Origin: Septoria linicola
Lineage: Eukaryota; Ascomycota; Dothideomycetes; Mycosphaerellales; Mycosphaerellaceae
Assembly (NCBI GenBank): GCA_024114885.1
Contig: CP099424.1
Coordinates: 558,001 to 622,000 of the forward strand
DNA: 64,000 bases
Reading direction: 5' to 3'
The notes under the pieces: generated by a model
What the model was told of the DNA's origin: nothing
Database searches by the model: none
What the model saw: the letters and a program-made list of their open reading frames with translations, nothing else
Program-made: the position numbers and the translations under genes
Shown here: positions 11,092-21,987 of the stretch, one piece after another
Layout: the number at the start of each line of letters is the position of its first letter
How positions within the stretch are numbered: position 1 is the stretch's first letter

Positions 11092-13460
11092 GCCCCGTTC
11101 TGAGCAATGTTCCTAGTAACAAACACACAGCAGAAACGCTATGCACTGCCAACTTGCTCACCTAGGATGGATGATTGTTCTAGCACACACAACAGAGAAG
11201 CCGAGTATTGGCTAGATAGATTACTGAGCAGCCTAGGGATAAAAGCGGCCTCTTCGTCCTTCCATTAGCTTATGTAGTTTGCCCTCCAATGATACGCAGT
11301 ATTCGGACTGTGAAGTGTGGTTTGGACGTGCTCCGCCGAGGCTGTGTTGGGGCGACAGCCGCGATACTCGGCCTCTGTGCTTATCATCGCACGAGGGCGT
11401 GTCCGACGTGGTTTTGTCCAGCTTTTCGATTATGGTGAGCCGTAGACTGCCCGGCTTATGGTTGACAATCGAGCCCGAGTCTTGCTTCCTCCTGCCATCG
11501 TATTGCTTCGACATGGTTGAGCTTGAAGTCATGAACAGTTGGCGGTTTAGCAGATGTGCTCACTGGCGCACGAATACACACCGCGCGCAGGCATCGACGA
11601 CGGTATGGTAGGATGCCAATAAGCAATGGGGCGGCCGGAATGGGATTCTGGCTGAAGAACACAGAGCGTACGTCGCTGAGAGATCACTCAAGCTGCTCTT
11701 TCGCCTCTTCGAACTGTGGTCAGCGTTTGTCTTCTAGGCTGGCGCGCACCAGGTCCGCATTTGAGATAAGGGCAAGTGTATTCAAAGGCATACCCGAGAA
11801 CTTGCAGCACTCCCCGTACTTCAGGTTTGACGGACTTTGCTCTTTCCTCTGCGTGGTGATATTTTGATGTGGGAACAGATTGCCTCGACAGGTCGCAGTC
11901 GTTGCGTTCACTGTATCAAAAGCTCAGGTTGCCCATCAAAAAGAGTTCGAGACCGTCATCACGACCTGCTCTTCACTCCTGGTCTGAGCACCGTAGAAAA
12001 CATCGCGCGTGCCTTGTGAAGAGATAAGGACCTCACGCGACTCCATTCCAAATGCTCGACTACAGTTCTGAACATCGACCAGGCTGCCTTGCTTTACTGC
12101 GGACAAGACTCCGGCAAACAAAATGCCCACGCAAAGCCCCGTATAGTGTGATACAGCAATGCGAGATTCGATTCCTGCAGGAACGGAGCCTCCAGTCACA
12201 AATCCAAAGATCGACATCAATACGTACGAGTCGCTGGAAAGCATCCCATTCAAGCCAATGCGTTGTTATCTATGCTTGGAATAGAGTTTCGCCGCATCAG
12301 AAGGTCTACCCGATATTCTCCCAAACTCCGACTTCATCTGATTTCACGCCGTGGGTTGTGGCGTCGCTGGCGCTGTCGATCAACGGATACTTATCTGGAC
12401 AACACCTAGACAGGTACAGCAGTACTACCCAACACTGTCATGTTGCTTGTTCCTTAACCAAGAATGCCTATACGAGGCTTGCGGGCACTCAAGAATTGCC
12501 AAACTCGTCTGACCAAAAGTGCTTATTGCAAGATCGGAGCTTTCTATCGAAGCCTCTCTCTCCGGAAGCGCTCTGCAGGCTATGTACTGGCGGCTTGAGC
12601 GCTTTCATGCTGCCCAACGATACGTACATGGCACGTCCATCGAGCTGAATCTTCTGCAGGCTCTGCACTCTTTTGCACGCAGCAGCCCCGGCACATCACA
12701 GCTGCCGTCTAACCGGACGATCACTGCCAGCAGAGGTCTATCTAGACTTCACCTAGCCTCGTCGGATATGTGCAAACGAGTCCGACCTCATCCACTTCCT
12801 CTTTCACAAGATAATGCAAGGTAATGCTTGTCGGATATTGCAGCAGATCGAACATCGTCACTCTATTGAGTCCAAGAATGTTTCCAAATCTCGCAGAACA
12901 CGTTCCGATTACCAAGTCGTTGGATCTGGAGGATGCATGGAAGATCACTCCACACAGGCCCCCTTCTGTCTCGTCATAGCACTCTCGGATAGCACTTGGC
13001 TCCATACGCAGGCAAGGATCAATCTTCATCTGTACTGATCTGCACGAGGGAATGAACACCTTCAGACCCACGCAGCGGCGACTATAGCGCTATTGAGCCT
13101 CCTTCATGTGCTGTCTCTCTGTCCACGACATCCAACTCGTTTGCTAGCGGCGCTCGTACCCAGCCCTCGTCACAATCGCTCATTTCTTTCGCGAGAAGCG
13201 TTGGCGATCAACGTGAATCGTGGGCTGCCACTCACGCAAACGAGTAAGCCAAGAGATAAGACCATTGCCGTCAATGAAAGTAAAGCAAAGCAAAGCAAGT
13301 ACCGAGACGACGATACTCCAGAAACGAAGAAGCAGGACCTGCGACAGACATATAAGTACCTCCATCTAGCACATCATTTCTACCTTTCTCTCATCATCAA
13401 TCCATCCCATCACCTCGACACAACAGCCACCCCAGACCAATCCATATAACCTCAGTCAAA
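11092..13460. other. 2.4 kb gene-poor region
   Basis: No complete gene is supported. On the minus strand, 11936-12253 reads as a protein-like hydrophobic stretch (SYVLMSIFGFVTGGSVPAG, YTGLCVGILFAGVLSAV) and 12742-13071 also reads smoothly. They could be remnants of one decayed membrane protein, but I could not join them with convincing splice sites. The last 110 bp are the hydrophobin promoter and leader. Confidence 0.35.
13351..13356 (+). promoter_or_regulatory. Possible TATA element of the hydrophobin gene
   Basis: TATAAG lies about 105 bp upstream of the hydrophobin ATG and is followed by a pyrimidine-rich, CA-containing leader, which is typical of strongly expressed fungal secreted-protein genes. 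This is position and sequence only; no transcription data. Confidence 0.35.
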
Positions 13461-13908
13461 ATGCAATTCCTCATCCTCTCCCTCGCCGCCATGGCCGCAG
13501 CAGGCACCATCCCAGCCATGCTCAAGGAGCGCGCTCCCCTCACAGTCTGCCCAGCCCTCGACACGCCTCTCTGCTGCCAGTTGGACGTCGATGGAGTTCT
13601 CGATTTGACTTGTGAAGCTCGTGAGTTTCCTCCTCCTTATGTCCTCCTCCTCCCCTCCTCTGTCACAGATTGCGAGTTGAGCAGAGGAACAATACTGATT
13701 CGCAACCATCTAGCCGACGACACAAGCTCCGTCTCAGCTTTTGAGAAGTCCTGCGCGGATACTGGATCTGCGGCGAAGTGCTGCACTTTGCCTTTGGTAA
13801 GTTCTGCCCCTGTCACAGCCTGGTACGGCAGCGCGGTTGCACAAGATGCGATATGCTGATTACTCTGGAATTCAGGCCGGCGACGCTCTTCTCTGCGGTG
13901 ACCCATAG
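13461..13908 (+). CDS. Class II hydrophobin
   Basis: Three exons: 13461-13620, 13714-13796 and 13876-13908, all with GTGAGT/GTAAGT donors and YAG acceptors. The product is 91 aa. The signal peptide is MQFLILSLAAMAAAG. The eight cysteines have spacing C-x7-CC-x11-C-x15-C-x8-CC-x10-C. This is the class II pattern (HFBII type is C-x9-CC-x11-C-x16-C-x8-CC-x10-C), with a slightly short first loop. The protein ends only three residues after the last cysteine. By family it self-assembles at air-water or hydrophobic interfaces and coats hyphae or spores. The reading frame is invisible without splicing. Confidence 0.9.
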
Positions 13909-14863
13909 AGATCAGACAAAGAAAGTAATCAGATCCGGTTCGATCTAAGCAGATCTTTGATAGAAAAGACGACGACAGTATTGCACTGGTATCGATCGCT
14001 AGAAGGATCAGCATTGGACTAGTTAGTATCAATCGATATAAGGACCTAGTATAGAGCTTCAATGTATCAGAAACCCTTTATAAAAAGAAGGGCCATTTGA
14101 TGTTGAACTATATGGCATGTAACTTGATCAACTTCCAATCATCATCTTTCAACGAGTCCAAGATGCGTGCCTTTGAGCAATTCGACAGCTTCTGATATGT
14201 GATCACGATGGGAAGATATAAAAGTTCAACAGTGTTGGCCTGACTAAAAGACCGGGGTGTAGAGCATGCTGGCTTCGTGCGAGGGACACAATGGCAACTT
14301 TGCCTCTCTATACTCGGATGCAAGGGACAATAAGCAGCAGTGCCATTGCCTGCTTAGCCATCAACGCACGAGGTGAAGACGAGCGTAGGACATATCACCA
14401 GAACGCTCTGGATGACTTCGACTGTTGCTCACACATACCTCCTAGCCCATACTTATCAGGACAAATCAGCGTTCACTTCTCTCTCCCGTAACGCAAACAG
14501 AGGTGATATACAGCTTACCCGATATAACAACGGCAAGGAAAGTGAAGATGCATGTGGTAGGAATCGCTCATTCAAGTGGCTACTCTACGCCGTTCCATCT
14601 GGGTATTAGTAGTGTTACAATGTCATCGCTTTTCGTCATCCATTCTTTCGCGTCAACTACTGGTGTTTAAACGCAAAAGCAAGTCATAATGTTCCCACTG
14701 GAATAGGAACACGCAGGTTCCTGTCTTCTGTCTTCGCCCTTGAAGCAAAGTTCTTTCTTCCTTCATTGATTCGTCCGTTTCTCGTTCTTCTTTGCGGTTC
14801 TTTGTGATGCATGTCTGCGCGAGACGATGCATTTCGTGCGAAGATTGTGTCTATGTCGTACGC
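13909..14863. other. Intergenic, 3' flanks
   Basis: Space between the hydrophobin and the convergent Ish1-like gene. It is AT-richer than the flanking genes. No supported gene or recognisable repeat was seen. Confidence 0.45.
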
Positions 14864-16370
14864 TTACAACTCGTTCTTGACGCTCTGGGCGCTCCTGCTA
14901 GCGGCAACGCTGGCGCTGGAAGCACTCTTGCTAGCCTGGACGCTGGCGGACGACGCGCTCTTAGACGCAGCGACGCTGGCGACCGAGCTAGCGCTGGATG
15001 CAGACTTCGATGCTTCAGAAGCAGACGTTGGTGCAGCCTTGGAGACGCTGGAGGAGAGCGAGCTAGCAGAGTTGCTGGCACGCGAAGAGGCGGAGCTGGC
15101 AGACTGGCTGGCAACAGAAGAAGCGGAGCTCAAGCTGGCCTTGGCCTGTTCGGAAGCAAAGCCAAGCTGGTTGGCAATGACATCGTAGTAGTACTGGAAC
15201 GAGCTGTAGGCACCCGCGGTAGCCTCGGCGTAGTAGTTGCCAGCGCTCGATGTGGCGGCACCGTAGGCAGAAGCGGCAGAGTCCTTGGCGTTGTTGCCAG
15301 TGAGGGATGCAGAGTGCTTGCGAGCGAGAGCAATGAGCTCGTTGCGCTTGCTGCCCTGTGGGACCTTGATGCCGTTGCGGTCGGCCCACTCCTTGATCTG
15401 GCTGTCGCTCCAGCTGTCGAGGAGCTGGTCGCTAAGAGACTCGGTAGCGGCGGAGGCAGACTTGGAAGCAGAAGCGTACTGCTGGGAAGCCTTGTCTGCG
15501 GCGATCTTAGAGTTGCGTCGAAGGGTAGCAATAAGCTTGTCGCGGTTGCTTGGCTGTGGGACTGGGACTCCACGCTCGTCGAGCCAGGCCTTCAAGTCAG
15601 AGTCAGACCACTGAGAGTAGAGCCAGTTGCCTGGGTAGGCAGCAGTCTCGCCAGCCTTGTCAGCGGCCTTAGCGTAGTTGGCGCGTGCGGTGGAGAGGAG
15701 AGAGTCGCGAGTACGTGGGGATGGGTTTGGGATCTTGTGGTAGTCGAGCCAAGACTTCAATTGAGACTCGGTCCAGCTGTAAGATGTTAGCATGTATCAT
15801 TGAACTCTACTTGTGATGCGACTTACGTGTCAAAGATCCAGTTCTGAACGTTGCCGTAAGCCTCGTTGGTCTGGTCGGCAGTCTCATGCCACAGTCCCTG
15901 TACCTGCTTGAGGAGAGTGTCCTTGTTCTTCTCAGTGCCCTTCTTGACCTCTTGGCCCTTTGAGGTGATGTAGTTCTGGAGCTGGTTGGTGTCCCACTGG
16001 TTGTATGGCTTGACAGCATAGTTGTCCCAGTTGTCCTTGACCAAGTTCTCGAGATCCTTGCGGTCAGCTGGAGTTGGGTATGGCACGTCGTGGTCAGACA
16101 ACCATCTCTCAAGCTCCGTCTCGTGCCACTTGTTGTATGCTGTGCGGCCTCGAGTTAGTCAGACTGGAGTTATGCCTGTGGTGATGAAGATGGAGGGATG
16201 ATGCTTAGTTGCTCGATTTCAGTGCCACGAAGGTGACACGTCCTGCGAGACACATGTTCGTGCTAGAATGCTAGATGGAAGAAGTAAACGTGAAACATAC
16301 CGGCTTTGCCAAACCATCCGTCAGCAGCGACGGTGGTCGCGAGTGCGGCCACAGCCAGGGAGAATCTCAT
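14864..16370 (-). CDS. Ish1/Msc1-family stress and nuclear-envelope protein
   Basis: Three exons, 16301-16370, 15827-16139 and 14864-15776 (read on minus), giving 431 aa. Exon 1 gives the signal peptide MRFSLAVAALATTVAAD. Five Ish1-type repeats follow, each with a W-x3-E/D-L-x2-W-L core: YNKWHETELERWL, YNQWDTNQLQNYI, WTESQLKSWLDYH, WSDSDLKAWLDER and WSDSQIKEWADRN. The last 120 residues are Ser/Ala-rich low-complexity sequence with repeated SASSAS-type units. Known members are S. pombe Ish1 (stress-induced, nuclear envelope) and S. cerevisiae Msc1. The assignment is firm; the exact role here is inferred. Confidence 0.9.
14873..15150 (-). repeat. Ser/Ala low-complexity coding repeat
   Basis: The C-terminal coding part of the Ish1-like gene is built from short units such as SASSASVQASK, SASSASVAAS and SASSASSVAS. 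On the plus strand these read as recurring GCTGGC/GCGCTGG motifs. The repetition also creates long antisense open frames that are artefacts. Confidence 0.7.
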
Positions 16371-16940
16371 ATCTGCAGTTGGTTCTCAGGTACTTTGTCG
16401 AAATTGAGGTGTGAGTTATTCCTTGACAAGTGTCAATGTTGATTATTGTAGAGAGAAGGGAGGTGAGGGTGCGAAAGTTTGTTGACTTTCTGGCAAAGAA
16501 CGTGCTGGAGAGCTCTTTCCTTGTTGACGCGAAATGACGTAGTGATTATCAGCCACAACAAGAACAATCGCGGTATGATGCGATCATGAGAAACGACAAA
16601 GCGGACACGGTGCGATTACAAGACCTGGTACGGCGCGCCATCGTGCAGATACGCAACGTGTTCACAAGGCCTCCTCGTTCATCGAATAGTGAGGGGTGTA
16701 ATTGTGATGTCGTGCTCATGTGAAGCTGGCAGAGGCAGCACAGGCAGCAGGAGCAGTAGGAGGCAGATGTGGCTGAAAGTGATTGAACGAGAACGACACG
16801 ATTTTCACATGCCCTGCATAGTGAGCTTGTGTGGCTTTCCAGAATCTCGCCCAGCGCCTCGCTATACTCTCCAACGAGACTCCGACGGCCAGAACCGTCG
16901 CACGTAAATCGTGACTTCAGCAGAACGCGAGACTGCCTGC
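16371..16940. other. Promoter region of the Ish1-like gene and 3' flank of the Pex30-32-like gene
   Basis: Both flanking genes are on the minus strand, so this 570 bp contains the 5' region of the Ish1-like gene and the 3' end of the peroxin-like gene. No other gene is supported. Confidence 0.45.
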
Positions 16941-18781
16941 CTAACTCAGTCCCTCCGCCAGCCCATCGCCAATACTCCGATCCCACTGCGTTTCTCTATA
17001 CCGATAAGGAGCATGAACATCGTCTTCCACATCATCCCGACTCCTTGACGTGCCGCCAGTATCAGCGCTCCCAGACATGGACGCAACCTCAGCTTTGTCG
17101 GAAATGCGAACTTTTTCGTTTGTGAGTCGACGCTTTCCGAACCAGCCTTTCTTCCTTACAGCTGTAGTGATTGAGTCGCCGTCTTGGAATTCGCTATTGG
17201 TGATGGATTGAGTGTCTGGTTCGACAGTCCCGTTGCTTTGCGCTGCTTGTTGCGCGGCCAGTTCCTCTTGCGTGACTTCGACCAGTTCTGCGTCTCTTAT
17301 CCATCGCCTGCGGCGTGTCCATTTTCCCCACTCATCAGCTTTACTGCCACCTTGCCATGCATTGTCGTAATACGTCCAGCCTTCCTTATCTCGCGATCCT
17401 TTGGCAGTAATGTGATCCTGGCTCCAGCTGGGATCGACTCTCCACTCGCTTTCGGGCACCCATCGCCATTGAGTAGTGGCAAAGTCAGTCTCCGGTAGTG
17501 GAAAGCTGTCCTTCTCGGGCACTTGATTCAGATGCTCGTCAGTCCAAGCTTGCCGCTCGTGAGGCAACAGATTGGAGGTATAGCCTAGCATCATCCATCT
17601 CCGCTGATTTTCGTAGATAGCAAAAGTGAAACGCACACCAGGATTGGCTCCTTTGCGCTTCAACGCATTTGCCAGTGCAGCTGGCGCACGAGGAGGCAGT
17701 GGAGGCGGCGTTTTCTCTGACGAGGAGGGCTCCAGATAATGCAGACCAGTAGTGACTGAGGCGGCATATCGCACGCTCTTGCTTCGCCACAGGATGCTTC
17801 GTGTCGCTCGTGATGGCCGACTGTGCCAAGTCATGCCGATTGTGCCCAGTACAAGCAGCACTCTCTGCAACGTGATAATTCTCCAAGGCGGCAGGGTGAG
17901 GATGATCCATATTGGGGTTATGGCAAGCAATCTCAAAAACATGCTGGTCAAAGCTGGCCTCGTGGTCGCGCTCGTGGCTGTTGTTTGTGTGCTCAAGAAC
18001 TCTGTCAACCTTAAGAAAGGATCCAACAGCACATCACAGCGATGTGTGAATATCTCCAGCGTGTCCAAGATCTCATCCAGACTCTTTCTCCTCTCGCTTT
18101 CCGAATCCGCTCTGCTCCGCTTCCTCTTCTCGCCGCTCCACGTTGTACTCGACAGCGGGCTGTAGCGTCGGCCGTACATCCCTGCCATGAGCACCATAGT
18201 CACCACTAATGGTCCAGCATATCGAAGCACATCGTCACTGTACAATACAGTAAACCAAAAGCCAGCAACCAGCAGGAATGACTCCCATGCATCACCAGTA
18301 GTCCATGATAACAGTCCTGCCAGATGGCTCAGCGGCAATATGAAGGGATGTGAGTATGCCAACACACGTGTGACTTGTGGTGGAGTCGCAGCCAGCAATG
18401 GACTCTTCTGATGTATCAACACCGATGCCTGGTTCCGCTTCTTCTGTGTCTGCTGGTTTGGCGAGAATGCGGCTATCGTAGGCTCCGGTAAGGAATTGTC
18501 GCGGTGGCTGCCATCGTATGCGCGGCGATCCTCGGACGCTCGTTCACTCATGGGGAGGGTGAGAGGGAGATCTACAGAGGAAACACTAGGCGTTAGTGTT
18601 GCTGGCGTTTGTGATTGTCTGCGATAAGTCCATCTCTCCGCCCACTTCTTCTTGACCTTCATGACTCCATGGCGAGACAAGAAACGCGTCCAGTACCAGC
18701 ACATTGCAATGCAACGACATGCAGCGAGAGCCATGCATGGCGAGGGAAGGCACGAAGATGTGACTTACCAAATGCTGCCAT
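16941..18781 (-). CDS. Peroxisomal membrane protein, Pex30/31/32-like (dysferlin domain)
   Basis: Two exons: a 13-nt first exon 18769-18781 (ATG, MAAF) and 16941-18571, with a GTAAGT donor, a CACTAAC branch and a CTGTAG acceptor; 547 aa. After about 70 disordered residues come several hydrophobic segments (HPFILPLSHLAGLLSW; FLLVAGFWFTVLY; GPLVVTMVLMAGMYG; further pair near residues 225-270), then a dysferlin-type domain with FAIYENQRRWM, a W-rich stretch (TTQWRWVPESEWRVD) and DKEGWTYYDNAW. This architecture is the Pex24p/DysF family, whose members shape the ER at peroxisome-forming sites. The long antisense ATG frame starting at 18734 reads through the intron and should not be used as the N-terminus. 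Confidence 0.85.
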
Positions 18782-19113
18782 GCAATAGTGAAGGCGGCAG
18801 TCAAGTCATGCCGGACAGACAGGTGAGCGTGACAGCCTGGTCTACTGCTTGCATCTGCTCTAAGTTAGCTATCCTCCCGCCAGATTGAAGACCCTCGTAG
18901 ATGTGGTTGTGCGATGTGGCGGCGTCATATGGGCGGACACAGTGACTCTGGTACTTACACGCTCGATGGAAAGGCGGGCATGTGACCACTCCGAGGCAGG
19001 CTGGCATGTGAAAGCTAAATCTGCGTCATTGTCTTTCATTATGCGCCGTGAAGATGGAGAGATGTCACTGTCTGTCTTCTGCCACACGAGCCTTGTGTCC
19101 ACGATGTATCACC
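18782..19113. other. Divergent promoter region
   Basis: This 332-bp gap separates the Pex30-32-like gene (minus) and the small NTF2-like gene (plus). No separate gene is supported. Confidence 0.45.
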
Positions 19114-19583
19114 ATGAAGCGCGACAATGAACACGCTAGACGTAGAATCGTTGGACGAAGATCCGCTACTACACTTCCCGTCTTCCACCACTGACCTGAA
19201 AAGTCATTGCAAGCCACCTCGAATCCTTCACCAATTGGACCACAGCACAGCTGAATAACCGCCGCTATGATACTCTCCGCGCCTGCACGACCTTTGCTCA
19301 CACGTTTCCTGGTAAGGCGGGCGTCGATATAAATTGGGACAAACAAGAGTCGATCTCGAGAGAGCATCCAGACTATCATAGTGTGATTGCGCGTCAGGAG
19401 AGCATAGTTGATCTAGAATCCGGCAAGGCAGAAGTGTTTGTGACGGCAGAGACCACTGGAAGGGGCGAAGAGGTCGTTCTGCATAGCACGACTATCATGG
19501 AGTTTGAGATCAGAAGGACGCTTGGAAGATGGGTCTGCGTGAAAGCTACGCCTATTCGAGGACTGGCTGGGCCTGGTGACTGA
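19114..19583 (+). CDS. Small NTF2/SnoaL-like protein (predicted)
   Basis: Two exons, 19114-19141 and 19204-19583, with a GTAGAA donor, CTGAC branch and AAAG acceptor; 62-bp intron; 135 aa. The start reads MKRDNEHARLIASHLESFTN and continues as an amphipathic helix, followed by alternating beta-like segments (KAEVFVTAETTGRGEEVVL; TTIMEFEIRRTLGRWVCVKA). That layout resembles small SnoaL/NTF2-like fungal proteins. The fold call is inference from secondary-structure pattern; no catalytic motif is visible. The gene is convergent with the M36 protease. Confidence 0.5.
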
Positions 19584-20010
19584 GTACAGCAAGAAATCAT
19601 AGGCGTCATGTGCTTGACGGCCTACTAAGAGCGACATGACTTAGGCTCCGCATGGCTTACAGGCTCATCAGAGAGACCATCACTCCAGCTGTCATTGCGT
19701 GGGCATGGGCGACATAGCCCGCGCATTGAGTGCTACGCAGGAACAGGAGAGTCTCAGTCTGGCCTTTGGACGACACGTCCGTTCGTTATCGCTCTGGCAC
19801 TTTTGAGCAGCCAAGCTCTGTCTCTGGTAGCAACCTTCCAGGCCATGTTAAAAAGTAAATTGAAGCTGCCTGTCATAAGAGCTTGAGAATCCAGGCAGCT
19901 CACCATCAAAATACTTACGCGAAAGCGAAGTCGTCATAAATTGATCACACAACAAATCTGTTTCAAGGTGACTATATCCCGTTCCACACTCGCACCAGCT
20001 GCACACTACT
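19584..20010. other. Intergenic between convergent genes
   Basis: Contains the 3' flanks of the NTF2-like gene and the M36 protease gene. Nothing else recognised. Confidence 0.45.
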
Positions 20011-21987
20011 CTAGCAAACACCAGCCGGCACAGTAAAGTTATCAGTATATACACCACCATTATTCGCCGCATTCTCTCCCAAGCCCCTCTTCGCAAACGC
20101 CCTCCAAATACTACACAAATTATCACCTCTCGTCAACGCACGATCCGCGTCCAAAATCGCATTACGCGCTTGCACGAATGAAGGGTTGCAAGGCTGGAAA
20201 GCAAGAGCATCAAGAACAAGCTTCATGCTCAAATATTTACCATCATTCGGCACACCCGTGCGGTCGAGAGATGGAGTCTGAGCACCAGTGTTTCCGTGGT
20301 CGTCGATCAAGTTCCAGTACAACTCGTACAGCATTGTGCACCAGACTGTGCCGAATTGGTGGACACGGGTGAGAGTGTTGAGGGCTGAGTACGTGTATGG
20401 GTTGGTTTGCATATTAGTGCTGTAGACAAACGCGCGGATGCCAGCGGGGTTGTTGAAAGCGTAGTCGTCAACAGGGTAGTTTGTGTTGCGGTTGTCGCGA
20501 CGCTGGGAGCGGATGGCGGTGGCGTAGAAGTCGGACCAGCCTTCGCCCATGCCGCCGGATTCGAGGGTGGCGAGACAGCGGGAGTTGGCGGGGCCGCCGG
20601 TCATGCGGTTGGTGAGGCCGTGGGCATATTCGTGGATGACGATGCCGGCTTCGAAGGAGGAGTCGCGGTTGGGGACGGATTGGTTGAAACGGTACATTCT
20701 CATGCGGCCTTGTTGTCCATCGGGAGGTGTGGCGAAGTTGGCGTTGTTGACGCCGGAGCCGTCCTGGGTGTTGAGGATGACGGAGTCGTCGCCTCGACCG
20801 CCACGGCCGAAGTTGTCGGTTTGGAAGTTCCCGGCGCCTTCGGTGAAGCTGAGGATGTACAAGACATCGCGGAAGTAATTGGAGGTGTAGAAGAGTTGGA
20901 TTACGGAGGCGTTGATGTATTGAGCTGGCTCGAGACGCTGGTCGAACTCAGCGCGGTAGCGGTTCAGTCTGCCACCTTGTGGGCGTGGCTCGTCGATGAA
21001 GTTGGCATCTCCATCGGTGTTTGGCTGAGCAATGGCGTTGTTGCCCCGTGTCTCCTGGTATGTCGTGCTGGCATCCTGGTGCCATCCAAGCTGACTAGCT
21101 CTGCGGTCGCGAGGAAGGACTTCGACAGTACGTCTGTTGCCTCTGGGATCGTTCTGTGGCCACTCGAATACTTGGTAAGACTCAGCATCTGCAACATAGT
21201 CTGTCACAGCCAACACATTGTTGTCGTTCTCGGCGTCGACGTAGGTCGTCAACCAGGACTCGCCAACATCAGTCTCGAGTCTCCAAGCAGAGACCAATGA
21301 ACCTTCTGGAGTGCGGTAGTACACAAGCTGTCCAGCTGAACGTGCCTCAACGGCATCGCCCAGACCTTGGACAGTGAAAGATCTGGCTGTCTCCTCGACA
21401 ACAATATCGGCAGCGGCGGGCTCGATAGGTAGTGCCAGAGTGTCCACAACGGTCTCGAGCACTGGCTGTGGCTCAATGACTACAGCAGGCGCTGGTGCAG
21501 CGTCTGGCGTGGGTCCAATGTAGAAAGAGTCTCCGTAGGAAAAGATGGTGCCATCAGAGCGAACCTGAGATATCATCAGCATGGGGGTGGTCTTTGTGGT
21601 TGGCGAGGTTGTACATACGTTGACATTGAAGTCTGCATCATCAATGTCCAGCCCGTTCAAGGTCTGCTTGAAAGTGTGATACCATTGCTTGTCGTGTAGC
21701 TGTCGTCAGATTGACGGAACATAGCATCCGGGTAGATGGCCCGAACGTGAGCTTCAGCCGCCTCGACCGGGCTGCCCACCTGCCACTCTAGCAATGCTAG
21801 CAGCAGGCTCTCCATCCTCGGCTACGTATGTAGCACGCTGTTGAGGTCGAAAGCGCTCAAGCGTGTCGGCAGCTTGACGCTTCGACAGCGGATGAGTGTG
21901 AGCCTCAAAAGCTGGCGAGTCGTGGAAAGGATGGGCCAGAGATCCAAGGACCAAGCCCGAGAGCGCTGCAACATGTGAAGTCCTCAT
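20011..21987 (-). CDS. Fungalysin, M36 extracellular metalloprotease, with frameshifted propeptide
   Basis: Exons 21619-21987 and 20011-21564 (54-bp intron, GTATGT...CAG). The N-terminus has a signal peptide (MRTSHVAALSGLVLGSLAHP). The fungalysin/thermolysin propeptide follows, then the catalytic domain with zinc motif HEYAHGLTNRMTGGP and the downstream glutamate ligand in GMGEGWSDFYA. In the propeptide, a segment of about 100 bp (roughly 21680-21780) is coding only in a shifted frame (EAAEAHVRAIYPDAMFRQSD). One extra base near 21778 moves out of frame and one missing base near 21680 restores it. As written the gene would stop early, so it is either a pseudogene or the assembly has two indel errors. 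The secreted protease would digest proteins such as collagen or elastin. Confidence 0.75.

Noticed and set aside
14792..15790. 332-codon plus-strand frame opposite the Ish1-like gene
   Set aside because: Produced by the Ser/Ala repeats read backwards; low-complexity Gly/Arg/Leu sequence without features.
20407..21300. 297-codon plus-strand Val/Gly-rich frame
   Set aside because: Antisense of the M36 protease catalytic domain; no independent evidence.
21619..21987. Intron to explain the frame change in the M36 propeptide
   Set aside because: A GTGGGC...GACGACAG intron has a CTGAC branch, but removing it joins the wrong frame and deletes sequence resembling the family propeptide, so a frameshift pair fits better.
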